DNA of 64,000 nucleotides from Ruegeria meonggei (GCF_900172215.1 NZ_FWFP01000002.1:124001-188000); one strand, 5' to 3'; positions 1 through 9,590 are shown, counted from the stretch's first letter. The notes: generated by a model not told the origin, from the sequence alone. Translations and numbers: made by a program.

Positions 1-2005
1 GCCACTGCCCAAAGACCCGCCGATTTGCGGCAAAAGAAATCGTACAGACCTCTTCGGCGCGGGTGATGCCGACATAAGCCAGCCGCCGTTCCTCCTCTAG
101 GCCCTTGAGCCCGCTTTCGTCCATCGACCGCTGAGACGGGAACAGCCCATCCTCCCACCCCGGCAGAAATACGGCGGGAAATTCCAATCCCTTGGCCGCG
201 TGCAGCGTCATGATTGAAACCTTGACCCCGTCGCCTTCTTTTTCATTGTCCATCACAAGGCTGACATGTTCGAGAAACCCCTGCAGATTCTCGAAGTTAT
301 CCAGCTGATTGACCAGTTCCTTGAGGTTTTCCAACCGCCCCGGCGCCTCGGGCGTTTTTTCATTCTGCCAGTGCGTCGTGTAACCGGATTCGTCGAGAAT
401 GATCTGAGCCAGCTCGATATGCGATATTTCGGGCGCACCAAACCGCATGGGCGCTGCACCGTCATCAATCACCACATCGTCATCGACCTCGATCCGCGGT
501 CCGCGTGTCATCGCATTCCAGCGTGCCAGCCCGTCGATCAACTCACGCAGCGCCTTGCCGCCCTTGCCCTTGATCAACCCGTTATCAACCGCGATCTGCG
601 CCCCATCGACCAGAGACACGCCGTTTTCCCGCGCCGTCATCTGGATCGTCTGCTGCGCCTTGTCGCCAAGGCCGCGTTTGGGCGTATTCACGATCCTCTC
701 GAACGCCAGATCATCGCCGGGGCTGACCACCAGCCGGAAATAGGCCATGGCGTCGCGGATCTCCATCCGCTCATAAAACCGAGGGCCACCGATCACCTTG
801 TAGGGCAGCCCAATAGTCAGGAACCGATCCTCAAACGCGCGCATCTGATGGCTGGCGCGGACAAGGATTGCGATCTCATCCAACCCGATCGGCCGCACAC
901 CCCGCGTACCGCCCTGCATCGCATCGATTTCCTCACCGATCCAGCGGGCCTCTTCCTCGCCGTCCCAATGACCGATCAGCCGGACCTTTTCACCGTCTTC
1001 CGCAGCGGTCCACAGCTCTTTGCCCAACCGGCTTTCGTTGCCCCTGATCACATTCGAGGCCGCCGCCAGAATATGCGGCGTTGACCGATAGTTCTGTTCC
1101 AGCCGCACCACAAAGGCGCCGGGGAAATCCTTTTCGAACCGCAGGATGTTGCCCACCTCGGCCCCGCGCCAGCCATAGATCGACTGATCGTCATCGCCCA
1201 CGCAGCAGATGTTCTTGTGCACCCCGGCCAGCAGGCGCAGCCAGAGGTACTGGGCGACGTTGGTGTCCTGATATTCGTCCACAAGAATATAGCGGAACCA
1301 GCGCTGGTATTGCTCCAGCACGTCCGTATGGATCTGAAAGATCGTGACCATGTGCAACAGCAGGTCACCGAAATCCACCGCGTTCAGTTCGCGCAAACGG
1401 GTCTGGTACTGAGCATAAAGCTCGATACCCTTGTGGTTATAGGCCCCTGCATCCGCGGCGGGCACTTTGGCAGGTGTCAGCGCCCTGTTTTTCCAGTCAT
1501 CGATGATTCCGGCCAGCATCCGCGCGGGCCAGCGTTTGTCATCGATATTCGCCGCCTGAATCAATTGCTTGAGCAGGCGCAGCTGATCGTCGGTATCCAG
1601 AATAGTGAAGTTCGATTTCAGATCGACCAGTTCCGCATGACGGCGCAGCAGCTTGACGCAGATCGAATGGAACGTGCCCAGCCAGGGCATGCCCTCGGCG
1701 GGTTGGCCCAAAAGGCGACCCACACGGGTTTTCATCTCGCGCGCGGCCTTGTTGGTAAAGGTCACCGACAATATCTCATTCGGGCGGGCGCGTGCCGTGG
1801 TCAGTAAATGGGCGATGCGTGCGGTCAGAGCCTTGGTCTTGCCCGTTCCGGCCCCCGCCAGCATCAGAACCGGACCGTCCAAACGTTCAACCGCTTCGCG
1901 TTGCGCCGGGTTCAATTCGTCCAGATAAGGCATGGGCCGCGCGGCCATCGCCCGCGCCGATAGCGATGCGCCCTCAAAGGCGTCCATTTCGTCAAAACTG
2001 CTCAT
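1..2005 (-). CDS. uvrD: ATP-dependent DNA helicase UvrD/PcrA (partial, C-terminus outside window)
   Basis: Superfamily 1A 3'-5' DNA helicase of nucleotide excision and mismatch repair. The reading frame is open from an ATG at 2005 to the window edge, giving about 668 residues; full-length family members are roughly 720-790, so the C-terminal tail is missing. Visible helicase motifs in order: Q-motif region LNPAQREAV (~31-39), Walker A GAGTGKT (~51-57), motif Ia TFTNKAA, Walker B DEYQDTN (~242), GDDDQSIYGWRGA (motif III), QNYRST (motif IV, ~303), TLHAAKGLEFP (motif V, ~597) and VGITRA (motif VI, ~642). All catalytic motifs are intact. UvrD and PcrA cannot be separated by eye; alphaproteobacterial copies are normally called UvrD. 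It is divergent from the GGDEF gene, with about 180 bp between the starts. Confidence 0.95.
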   Translation of the reverse strand, partial: MSSFDEMDAFEGASLSARAMAARPMPYLDELNPAQREAVERLDGPVLMLAGAGTGKTKALTARIAHLLTTARARPNEILSVTFTNKAAREMKTRVGRLLGQPAEGMPWLGTFHSICVKLLRRHAELVDLKSNFTILDTDDQLRLLKQLIQAANIDDKRWPARMLAGIIDDWKNRALTPAKVPAADAGAYNHKGIELYAQYQTRLRELNAVDFGDLLLHMVTIFQIHTDVLEQYQRWFRYILVDEYQDTNVAQYLWLRLLAGVHKNICCVGDDDQSIYGWRGAEVGNILRFEKDFPGAFVVRLEQNYRSTPHILAAASNVIRGNESRLGKELWTAAEDGEKVRLIGHWDGEEEARWIGEEIDAMQGGTRGVRPIGLDEIAILVRASHQMRAFEDRFLTIGLPYKVIGGPRFYERMEIRDAMAYFRLVVSPGDDLAFERIVNTPKRGLGDKAQQTIQMTARENGVSLVDGAQIAVDNGLIKGKGGKALRELIDGLARWNAMTRGPRIEVDDDVVIDDGAAPMRFGAPEISHIELAQIILDESGYTTHWQNEKTPEAPGRLENLKELVNQLDNFENLQGFLEHVSLVMDNEKEGDGVKVSIMTLHAAKGLEFPAVFLPGWEDGLFPSQRSMDESGLKGLEEERRLAYVGITRAEEVCTISFAANRRVFGQW

Positions 2006-2186
2006 CTGTCCAAACTACGCCGGAACCGCGCCGAGGGAAAGAGTTTGTTCACGCCTTGTTCGCGCGATTCTTTGCCTTTGGTTCCGGCCAATTCTAATCA
2101 ACAGCGACACAGATCAGCCGGACGCGTTAACCATTTGTCAAACCTGACTTCTGATACTTTCCCCATCGTTGTGGGAGCGTAAAGTC

Positions 2187-3977
2187 ATGAATAATTCCTA
2201 TTGGCAGAATGGCAGTCATCGGCTGAAGTGGACGTTGATCATAGTGCTGCTGATCGCGGTAACTGCATTTGCCGGATGGGGGATTTACAAGCTTCCGGCA
2301 CCGCTGGTCGACCGGATGCTGCAGACAGATATCCTGAAACAGGCCGAATTGTGGAAACGGCGGGTTGTTTTGCATCTTGAAAACCCAGAATCCACCCTGC
2401 GCACCGGCGAAATTGATGAGCACGACGCCGAATTTCTGGCCTCGATGCCCGAGGCCTCGGATGTTTATCGTTTCAAATTGTTCGACACGGCAGGTCGCGT
2501 CATCTGGTCCACCAGACCAGAGGAAGTCGGCAGCATGGAAAACCGCGCCTTTTTCCGTAGCGATGTTGCGCGTGGATTGGTGCATTACATTCAGGAAGTG
2601 GTTCCATTGTCCGAAATAGACGGGCTCGATCTGCATACGGACAATGTCCAGAACGCCATCCAGCACAATGTGGCCGAAGTCTTCATGCCCGTGACCAAGA
2701 ATGGCCGGTTTTTAGGCGCGGTTGAGTTCTATACCGACATTTCCGATTTGCGCGCCACTTTCATTACCCGCCTCAGAATTTCATTGGCCATACTCAGCGG
2801 GATTGCCGTACTTGCGCTTTGTATCGTGTCCTTCGTGACGTATCGCACCAACCGGTTTCAAGTTAGAGCGCTGCATAAGCAATCCGCCAAGGAACGCGAC
2901 TTGATGGCTGAGCAGATTCGCTTGGCACGTGAGGTTCGCTTGCTGGGAGAATTAAATGAATGGCTGCAGTCCAGCCGGTCACTGGATGAGCTGTTTGACA
3001 TGGTCTCGCGCTTCATGACCCACATTCTGCCCGAGGCTGAGGGCAGCGTTTACGTCTATTCGAACTCACGCGATGTATTGGACGGCTGCGCCAGCTGGAA
3101 CGCTGGCACGCACAAAGCACATATCCACCCCGAAGGGTGCTGGGGCCTGCGCCGGGGGCGAACCTATGAATACGGAGCCTCTGAGATTGACTTTGTTTGT
3201 GAACATGCTGAACCGCATGACGGGCGGCCTTACTTTTGCTTTCCCATTCTGGCGCATGGAGAAACGGTTGGTTTGCTGCACCTGCGGGCCCATGAACACA
3301 AGGGGGAAGCTTTTCATGCAAGCAAGAAGCTCGCCCAGTTGTGCGCCGAACAGATCAGCATGGCGATTGCCAATGTACAGATGCGCGATCAGTTGCACGA
3401 CCAATCTGTGCGGGACCCGTTGACCGGGTTGTTCAACCGCCGGCACATGACGGAAACACTGCGAAAGTCCATAACCCGCAGTCAGCAAACCGGGGCACGC
3501 CTCAGCTTGGTCGCGGTTGACGTGGACCACTTCAAGAAATTCAACGATACCCATGGCCATGATGCCGGGGATATGGTTCTGCGCGCTGTAGGGTCTGCGT
3601 TGGAACAGGGCTGCGACCGGGACGAGGTCGCCTGTCGTATCGGCGGCGAGGAATTCATGCTGATCCTGCCCGACAACGCGCCCGAAGACGCGGTTACCCG
3701 CGCCGAGCAGATACGGCAAGCGGTCGAGGCCGTTTCGGTGCGATACGGTGAGAAATCGCTGCCCCGCATCGCGATCTCGGTCGGTGTGTCCCATTACCCG
3801 GCGCATGGCACCATGCCACAGGATTTGATGCGCGCGGCGGACGATGCCTTGTATACGGCCAAAGACAAGGGCCGGAACCAGGTGCAGGTCGCAGGAACCG
3901 AAGCGTCTGCTGCCCGGGAGGCAAAAGCCGCGCCAAAACAGGTGCCAAAGGCGGTCCCACCTGCGCCAGCGGCCTGA
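2187..3977 (+). CDS. Membrane-anchored GAF-GGDEF protein, probable diguanylate cyclase
   Basis: Probable cyclic-di-GMP synthase of 596 residues. ATG 2187 is chosen because GGGAG lies just upstream; a TTG at 2169 would add six residues. One membrane segment (~15-34), a ~165-residue extracytoplasmic sensor region, a second membrane segment (~198-220), a short linker, a GAF-like domain (~260-400) and a GGDEF domain (~410-570) with an intact GGEEF active site near 485. The upstream inhibitory I-site RxxD is not recognisable: the corresponding stretch reads DRDE before VACRIGGEEF. The tail after the GGDEF domain is rich in Ala, Pro and Lys and probably disordered. The sensed signal is unknown. No EAL domain is present. 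It has no obvious operon partner; the next gene starts 39 bp later and may be read through. Confidence 0.88.
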   Translation: MNNSYWQNGSHRLKWTLIIVLLIAVTAFAGWGIYKLPAPLVDRMLQTDILKQAELWKRRVVLHLENPESTLRTGEIDEHDAEFLASMPEASDVYRFKLFDTAGRVIWSTRPEEVGSMENRAFFRSDVARGLVHYIQEVVPLSEIDGLDLHTDNVQNAIQHNVAEVFMPVTKNGRFLGAVEFYTDISDLRATFITRLRISLAILSGIAVLALCIVSFVTYRTNRFQVRALHKQSAKERDLMAEQIRLAREVRLLGELNEWLQSSRSLDELFDMVSRFMTHILPEAEGSVYVYSNSRDVLDGCASWNAGTHKAHIHPEGCWGLRRGRTYEYGASEIDFVCEHAEPHDGRPYFCFPILAHGETVGLLHLRAHEHKGEAFHASKKLAQLCAEQISMAIANVQMRDQLHDQSVRDPLTGLFNRRHMTETLRKSITRSQQTGARLSLVAVDVDHFKKFNDTHGHDAGDMVLRAVGSALEQGCDRDEVACRIGGEEFMLILPDNAPEDAVTRAEQIRQAVEAVSVRYGEKSLPRIAISVGVSHYPAHGTMPQDLMRAADDALYTAKDKGRNQVQVAGTEASAAREAKAAPKQVPKAVPPAPAA

Positions 3978-4016
3978 AAACCTTGCAGAATCGCACGGCA
4001 GGTTGGATCAAGTTAC

Positions 4017-5177
4017 ATGGACCTGCACAGCAAATTCCCCGGCATCGCTGATCTGAAGCGCCAAGCGCGGCGCAAGATACCGTATTTCGTCTGGGAATAT
4101 CTGGACAGTGGGACCGGCACCGAAGCTACATTGAGCCGCAATCGCAAGGCGCTGGATCGGCTGGGATTTCTGCCCTCAATCCTGCACGGGCCGATCGATT
4201 GTGACACCAGCGTTCGGTTTCTCGGGCAGGAGTTCCCGCTGCCCTTTGGGATTGCGCCGATCGGGATGTGCGGCCTGACCTGGCCCGACGCCGAAAGGTT
4301 ATTGGCAAAAGCCGCCGCCAAAGAAGGCCTGCCCTATACCCTGTCAACCGTCGCCAGTCAGAGCCCCGAGGATTTGGCGCCTGATCTCGGTAACAACGCC
4401 TGGTTCCAGCTGTACCCGCCGAAGGACCCAGAAATTCGTCAGGATATGCTGGGTCGCGCAAAGTCGGCCGGGTTCTCGACACTGGTCCTGACCGTGGACG
4501 TCCCAGTCGCGTCACGGCGGGAACGGCAAACCCGGTCGGGGTTGACGAACCCGCCCAAACTGACGCCGCGCTTGCTGGCGCAGATCGCGCGACGGCCCCA
4601 ATGGGCCCTGGGGATGGCAAGGCATGGGATGCCAAGGATGCGCACATTGGACAAGTATATCGACGGGGACAGTGCCCTGCCCTCTACGGCTCATGTCGGG
4701 TACTTGCTGCGCACCTCACCAGATATGGACTATGTCAGATGGCTGCGCGATGCGTGGGACGGTCCTTTCATCATCAAAGGCGTCATGCGCGCCGAGGATG
4801 CCGAACGGCTGCAACAGGTTGGCGTCGATGCCATCTGGATATCGAATCACGGCGGTCGACAGTTTGATGGCGCACCCGCCAGTATTGAGGTTTTGCCCGC
4901 CATTCGGACGGCCACTGACCTGCCCCTGATCTTTGACGGCGGTATCGAAGGTGGTCTGGATATTCTGCGCGCCAAAGCGTTGGGGGCTGATTTCGTGATG
5001 CTGGGGCGTGCTTTTCTATACGGGCTTGCTGCGTTGGGTGCCGACGGTCCCGCACATGTCGCCGATATTCTGCGACAGGACCTGAAAGCCAACATGGGTC
5101 AGTTGGGGGCCGAAAAACTGGATCAGTTACCCGGCGTAAACACTTTGATTGATGCCGCATCGCAGCATGTGTATTAA
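4017..5177 (+). CDS. lldD: FMN-dependent alpha-hydroxy-acid oxidase/dehydrogenase (L-lactate dehydrogenase type)
   Basis: A 386-residue TIM-barrel flavoenzyme of the glycolate oxidase/L-lactate dehydrogenase family, which oxidises L-2-hydroxy acids to 2-oxo acids. Evidence: the N-terminal pattern DLKRQARRKIPYFVWEYLDSG, PFGIAPIGMCGLTWPDAE, WFQLY, LTVDVPVASRRERQ and the active-site motif SNHGGRQFDGAP (~276) with its catalytic His and Arg. The FMN-phosphate loop reads DGGIEGGLD (~306), where many members have DGG(V/I)RxG. Substrate could be L-lactate, glycolate or another hydroxy acid; sequence alone cannot decide, so the lldD symbol is tentative. It lies 39 bp after the GGDEF gene and 120 bp before pyc; lactate oxidation to pyruvate would supply the next enzyme's substrate. 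Confidence 0.82.
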   Translation: MDLHSKFPGIADLKRQARRKIPYFVWEYLDSGTGTEATLSRNRKALDRLGFLPSILHGPIDCDTSVRFLGQEFPLPFGIAPIGMCGLTWPDAERLLAKAAAKEGLPYTLSTVASQSPEDLAPDLGNNAWFQLYPPKDPEIRQDMLGRAKSAGFSTLVLTVDVPVASRRERQTRSGLTNPPKLTPRLLAQIARRPQWALGMARHGMPRMRTLDKYIDGDSALPSTAHVGYLLRTSPDMDYVRWLRDAWDGPFIIKGVMRAEDAERLQQVGVDAIWISNHGGRQFDGAPASIEVLPAIRTATDLPLIFDGGIEGGLDILRAKALGADFVMLGRAFLYGLAALGADGPAHVADILRQDLKANMGQLGAEKLDQLPGVNTLIDAASQHVY

Positions 5178-5297
5178 GATCGCGCCAAGGGAGGCGTTTG
5201 CGAGCGTTAACATGCCGGTTCTACCCAGAACGACTGATGTACGAGCGCCTATTGTCCGCCTATGAACACGGCCAAACAACTAGGACCGGGACCTGAC

Positions 5298-8200
5298 ATG
5301 ACAGACTTCAACAAGATCCTGATCGCCAATCGCGGCGAGATTGCCATTCGCATCATGCGTGCTGCCAACGAGATGGGAAAACGAACCGTTGCCGTCTTTG
5401 CCGAAGAAGACAAGCTGGGCCTGCACCGTTTCAAAGCGGATGAAGCATATCGCATTGGCGAAGGGATGGGCCCGGTGGCCGCGTATCTTAGCATTGAAGA
5501 GATCATTCGCGTGGCCAAAGAATGCGGCGCGGATGCGATCCATCCCGGCTATGGCCTGCTGTCGGAAAACCCTGATTTTGTGGACGCCTGTGTGCAAAAC
5601 GGCATCACCTTCATCGGACCCAAAGCAGAAACCATGCGCGCGCTTGGTGACAAGGCCAGCGCACGGCGCGTCGCGGTACAAGCCGATGTGCCTGTGATCC
5701 CGGCGACCGAGGTTCTGGGCGACGACATGGATGTGATCCGGGCCGAGGCGAAGAAGGTCGGCTACCCTCTGATGCTCAAGGCGTCCTGGGGCGGCGGCGG
5801 ACGCGGGATGCGCCCGATCCAGTCCGAGGACGAGTTGGAAGAGAAGGTTCTGGAAGGCCGCCGCGAGGCTGAAGCCGCATTTGGCAACGGCGAAGGTTAT
5901 CTGGAAAAGATGATCATTCACGCCCGCCATGTCGAGGTGCAGATTTTGGGCGACAAACATGGTGAGATTTACCACCTTTACGAGCGTGACTGCTCGGTCC
6001 AGCGCCGCAATCAGAAGGTCGTCGAACGCGCGCCTGCCCCGTATCTCAGCGAAGAACAGCGGGCCGAGATTTGCGATCTGGGCCGCAAGATTTGCGCGCA
6101 TGTGAACTATGAATGTGCCGGCACTGTCGAATTCCTGATGGATATGGAAACGGGCAAGTTCTACTTCATCGAAGTGAACCCCCGCGTACAGGTGGAACAC
6201 ACCGTCACCGAAGAAGTCACCGGCATCGACATCGTGCAGGCGCAGATTCTGATTGCCGAAGGCAAGACACTGGCCGAGGCCACCGGCGCCAACAGCCAGT
6301 CGGACGTGCATCTGACTGGTCACGCACTGCAAACCCGGATCACCACCGAGGATCCGCAGAACAATTTCATCCCCGATTATGGCCGCATCACCGCCTATCG
6401 CTCGGCCACGGGCATGGGTATCCGGCTGGATGGCGGCACCGCCTATGCGGGCGGTGTGATTACGCGGTATTACGACTCATTGCTGACCAAGGTCACCGCC
6501 AAGGCCCCCACGCCCGAGGCAGCGATTGCCCGTATGGACCGCGCCCTGCGTGAATTCCGTATCCGCGGGGTCAGCACCAACATCGACTTTGTCATCAACC
6601 TGCTGAAACACCCGACCTTCCTGTCGAACGAATACACCACCAAATTCATCGACACGACGCCGGACTTGTTCACCTTTAAACGACGGCGCGACCGGGGCAC
6701 CAAGGTTCTGACCTACATCGCTGACATCTCGGTGAACGGGCATCCTGAAACCAAAGACCGTCCGGAACCGCGATCCGATCTCAAAGAGGCCAAGGCCCCT
6801 GCTGCCAAAGCCGAGCCGCAGATGGGCACCCGCAACCTGCTAGAGCAAAAAGGCCCGCAGGCCGTTGCCGATTGGATGAAAGCGCAGCGTCAGTTGCTGA
6901 TCACCGACACCACCATGCGCGACGGGCATCAGTCTTTGCTGGCCACCCGGATGCGGTCGATCGACATGATCAAAGTGGCGCCAACCTATGCCGCCAACCT
7001 ACCGCAACTGTTCAGCGTCGAATGTTGGGGGGGGGCGACTTTCGACGTGGCGTACCGCTTTTTGCAGGAATGCCCGTGGCAGCGCCTGCGGGATTTGCGC
7101 GAAGCGATGCCGAACCTGATGACCCAGATGCTGCTGCGCGGAGCAAACGGGGTGGGCTATACCAACTATCCTGACAATGTGGTGCAGGAATTCGTACGTC
7201 AGGCGTCGCAGAACATCGACGTGTTCCGTGTATTCGACTCGTTGAACTGGGTCGAAAACATGCGTGTCGCGATGGATGCGGTCGTTGAGAACGGCAAGAT
7301 CTGCGAAGGAACCGTCTGCTATACCGGGGACATTCTGGATCCGAACCGCGCCAAGTATGACTTGAAATACTATGTCGGCATGGCGAAAGAGCTGCGCGAT
7401 GCAGGCGCGCATGTGTTGGGTCTGAAAGACATGGCGGGGCTGTTGAAACCAGCCTCGGCCCGCATTCTGATCCGGGCTCTGAAGGAAGAGGTCGGGTTGC
7501 CGATTCACTTCCACACCCACGACACGGCGGGCATCGCCAGCGCCACTATCCTTGCAGCGTCCGAGGCCGGCGTGGACGCGGTCGATTGCGCGATGGACAG
7601 CTTCAGCGGCAACACCAGTCAGGCAACACTTGGAACTGTGGTCGAAGCCCTGCGCCACACCGAGCGTGACACCGGGCTGGACATCAAAGCCATCCGCGAG
7701 ATCAGCGATTACTTTGAGGCCGTACGCGGACAATACGCAGCCTTCGAATCCAGCCTGCAAGCCCCCGCCTCTGAGGTGTATCTGCACGAGATGCCTGGCG
7801 GCCAGTTCACCAACCTCAAGGCGCAGGCCCGTAGCCTTGGGCTGGAAGAGCGCTGGCATGAAGTGGCGCAGATGTATGCGGACGTGAACCAGATGTTCGG
7901 TGACATCGTGAAAGTGACGCCATCTTCGAAGGTTGTTGGCGACATGGCCCTGATGATGGTCAGCCAGAACATGACCCGCGAACAGGTCGAGGACCCGGAC
8001 ACAGATGTGGCCTTCCCCGACTCGGTGGTCGATATGATGCGTGGCAATTTGGGTCAGCCTCCGGGCGGGTTCCCTGACACGATCATCACCAAAGTGCTCA
8101 AGGACGAAGCCCCCAACACCCAGCGCCCCGGCAAAGACGTGCCTGCGGTCGATCTGGAAGCCACCCGCGTTGATCTGGCGAAACAGTTGGAAGGTAAAGA

Positions 8201-8735
8201 TGTAGATGACGAGGACCTGAACGGGTACCTGATGTATCCCAAGGTGTTCCTGGACTATATGGGCCGTCACCGGACTTATGGTCCGGTCCGTACCCTTCCC
8301 ACCCGGACCTTCTTTTATGGCATGGAACCCGGCGAGGAAATCACCGCTGAGATCGACCCCGGCAAGACACTTGAAATCCGCTGTCAGGCAATCGGTGAGA
8401 CCGATGAAAAAGGCGAAGTCAAAGTCTTCTTTGAACTCAACGGCCAGCCCCGCGTGATCCGGGTTCCGAACCGTTTGGTCACCTCGACCACACAGGCAAG
8501 GCCCAAGGCTGAGGTCGGCAACCCAAACCACGTTGGTGCCCCAATGCCGGGAGTTGTGGCCACAGTGGCCGTAGCAGCCGGTCAAGAGGTCAAAGAAGGC
8601 GATATGTTGCTGACCATCGAAGCGATGAAGATGGAAACCGGCATTCACGCCGAGCGTGATGCAACGGTCAAAGCAGTGCATATCCAGCCTGGTGGTCAGA
8701 TTGACGCAAAGGACTTGCTGGTTGAACTGGAATAA
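5298..8735 (+). CDS. pyc: Pyruvate carboxylase
   Basis: Biotin enzyme that carboxylates pyruvate to oxaloacetate to refill the TCA cycle. With ATG 5298 the protein is 1145 residues, the usual single-chain length; an in-frame ATG at 5262 would add 12 atypical residues. Order of domains: biotin carboxylase starting KILIANRGEIAIRI, with ATP-grasp glycine loop KASWGGGGRGMR, ERDCSVQRRNQKVVE and EVNPRVQVEHTVTEE; carboxyltransferase barrel starting DTTMRDGHQSLLATR (~535), with the metal-site motif HFHTHDTAG and the LKDMAGLL loop; the PYC/OADA region; and a C-terminal biotinyl domain with IEAMKMETG near 1110. All key motifs are intact. A good intrinsic terminator follows at 8763. Confidence 0.97.
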   Translation: MTDFNKILIANRGEIAIRIMRAANEMGKRTVAVFAEEDKLGLHRFKADEAYRIGEGMGPVAAYLSIEEIIRVAKECGADAIHPGYGLLSENPDFVDACVQNGITFIGPKAETMRALGDKASARRVAVQADVPVIPATEVLGDDMDVIRAEAKKVGYPLMLKASWGGGGRGMRPIQSEDELEEKVLEGRREAEAAFGNGEGYLEKMIIHARHVEVQILGDKHGEIYHLYERDCSVQRRNQKVVERAPAPYLSEEQRAEICDLGRKICAHVNYECAGTVEFLMDMETGKFYFIEVNPRVQVEHTVTEEVTGIDIVQAQILIAEGKTLAEATGANSQSDVHLTGHALQTRITTEDPQNNFIPDYGRITAYRSATGMGIRLDGGTAYAGGVITRYYDSLLTKVTAKAPTPEAAIARMDRALREFRIRGVSTNIDFVINLLKHPTFLSNEYTTKFIDTTPDLFTFKRRRDRGTKVLTYIADISVNGHPETKDRPEPRSDLKEAKAPAAKAEPQMGTRNLLEQKGPQAVADWMKAQRQLLITDTTMRDGHQSLLATRMRSIDMIKVAPTYAANLPQLFSVECWGGATFDVAYRFLQECPWQRLRDLREAMPNLMTQMLLRGANGVGYTNYPDNVVQEFVRQASQNIDVFRVFDSLNWVENMRVAMDAVVENGKICEGTVCYTGDILDPNRAKYDLKYYVGMAKELRDAGAHVLGLKDMAGLLKPASARILIRALKEEVGLPIHFHTHDTAGIASATILAASEAGVDAVDCAMDSFSGNTSQATLGTVVEALRHTERDTGLDIKAIREISDYFEAVRGQYAAFESSLQAPASEVYLHEMPGGQFTNLKAQARSLGLEERWHEVAQMYADVNQMFGDIVKVTPSSKVVGDMALMMVSQNMTREQVEDPDTDVAFPDSVVDMMRGNLGQPPGGFPDTIITKVLKDEAPNTQRPGKDVPAVDLEATRVDLAKQLEGKDVDDEDLNGYLMYPKVFLDYMGRHRTYGPVRTLPTRTFFYGMEPGEEITAEIDPGKTLEIRCQAIGETDEKGEVKVFFELNGQPRVIRVPNRLVTSTTQARPKAEVGNPNHVGAPMPGVVATVAVAAGQEVKEGDMLLTIEAMKMETGIHAERDATVKAVHIQPGGQIDAKDLLVELE

Positions 8736-8762
8736 GCGGCATAGGCTGTCGCCCTGACAGGA

Positions 8763-8791
8763 GCCGCTCGGGCAACCGGGCGGCCTTTTTC
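8763..8791 (+). terminator. Intrinsic terminator after pyc
   Basis: Nine-pair stem GCCGCTCGG / CCGGGCGGC (one G-T pair) with a GCAA loop, followed by TTTTTCT. It lies 27 bp after the pyc stop and 25 bp before the MAPEG start. Confidence 0.85.
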
Positions 8792-8815
8792 TGTATCAGC
8801 GAAGGAGCAAGACCC

Positions 8816-9199
8816 ATGCTGTCGATCACACCGATCTATGCCGCTCTATTGGCATTCCTTTATGTCGCGCTCAGCGTCAAGGTCATCAGCCAACGCCGCA
8901 GCGACAAAGTTTCCTATGGCGATGGCGGCAATTCAGACGTGCTCAAGGCCATGCGCACGCATTCCAACTTTGCAGAATACGCGCCTTTTGCATTGCTGCT
9001 GATCGCGATGGCCGAATTGCAGGGCGCCGGGGCCTGGCTGATCAATCTGTTGGGCCTTGGTATTCTGGCTGGGCGGGTCCTGCATGCGTATGGGTTTGGG
9101 AAAAAACCACAGATCGTTATCCTGCGTCAGATCGGGATGCTGCTGACATTTGCCTCTATCCTGATCGCGGCTATCGCCTGTCTTGTGATGGCGTTTTGA
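8816..9199 (+). CDS. MAPEG family membrane protein
   Basis: A 127-residue integral membrane protein with four hydrophobic segments (about 5-24, 55-75, 77-95 and 104-125), the size and topology of MAPEG proteins (glutathione-dependent microsomal transferase-like). Visible family signals are the polar stretch after helix 1 (KVISQRRSDKVSYGDGGN), the motif MRTHSNFAEYAPFALLLIAMAE and the GRVLHAYG motif. Bacterial members near this type (YecN-like) lack a firmly assigned substrate. GAAGGAG lies just ahead of the ATG. It is separated from pyc by a terminator and is probably transcribed alone. Confidence 0.85.
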   Translation: MLSITPIYAALLAFLYVALSVKVISQRRSDKVSYGDGGNSDVLKAMRTHSNFAEYAPFALLLIAMAELQGAGAWLINLLGLGILAGRVLHAYGFGKKPQIVILRQIGMLLTFASILIAAIACLVMAF

Positions 9200-9217
9200 G
9201 CCAAGCGGCGGACGTTA

Positions 9218-9367
9218 TCACGCCAGAATCTGAATCTCGATAGCCGGTGCTTTCATGAGAACCGGCTGAACCTGACCCAGCCTGTCTTCATTCGGTTTGC
9301 CAACCGCTGCGGCCAGCAAAATCAACCCTGCAAGGGATGCCATTTTCAAGTCAGCGAGCTGCGCCAT
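9218..9367 (-). CDS. Small hypothetical membrane-associated protein (49 aa)
   Basis: A 49-residue reading frame starting at ATG 9367 with a good GAGGA Shine-Dalgarno six bases ahead. The N-terminal half is a single hydrophobic segment (MASLAGLILLAAAVG) after MAQLADLK, and the C-terminal half is polar then hydrophobic (PAIEIQILA). It could be a one-helix membrane protein or a weak secretion signal. A longer frame running to 9511 lacks a plausible start and would approach the tRNA promoter, so it is not used. It is convergent with the MAPEG gene (18 bp apart). No family recognised. Confidence 0.5.
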   Translation of the reverse strand: MAQLADLKMASLAGLILLAAAVGKPNEDRLGQVQPVLMKAPAIEIQILA

Positions 9368-9469
9368 GTCCAATCCTCGTTTCTTGTTGTTGTTTGGTAC
9401 TCTTGGTTTTGAACGCGTGACGCGCGCGTTTCCGTCGAAAGATTTTTCCCCTGTTTTGTGTTTTTCCGC

Positions 9470-9498
9470 TTGCAGCCCAGCTTGGGAATTAATACATC
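9470..9498 (+). promoter_or_regulatory. Possible promoter of the tRNA-Gly pair
   Basis: TTGCAG (9470-9475) and TACATC (9493-9498) are separated by 17 bp and lie 18 bp before the first tRNA. The -35 is reasonable and the -10 is weak, so this is a tentative assignment by position. Confidence 0.35.
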
Positions 9499-9515
9499 CC
9501 TCCTCACTCAACGGC

Positions 9516-9590
9516 GCGGGCGTAGCTCAGGGGTAGAGCATAACCTTGCCAAGGTTAGGGTCGGGCGTTCGAATCGCCTCGCCCGCTCCA
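9516..9590 (+). tRNA. tRNA-Gly (GCC), copy 1
   Basis: 75 nt including encoded CCA. Acceptor GCGGGCG pairs with CGCCCGC; D-stem GCTC/GAGC; anticodon loop TTGCCAA gives anticodon GCC, decoding GGC/GGU; T-arm GGGCG TTCGAAT CGCCT. It is identical to the copy at 9625 and probably cotranscribed with it; the 34-nt spacer contains a small GACC-GAAA-GGTC hairpin that could mark the processing site. Confidence 0.98.

Noticed and set aside
6999..8681. 560-codon minus-strand frame opposite pyc
   Set aside because: Shadow of the pyruvate carboxylase C-terminal half; composition typical of antisense frames.
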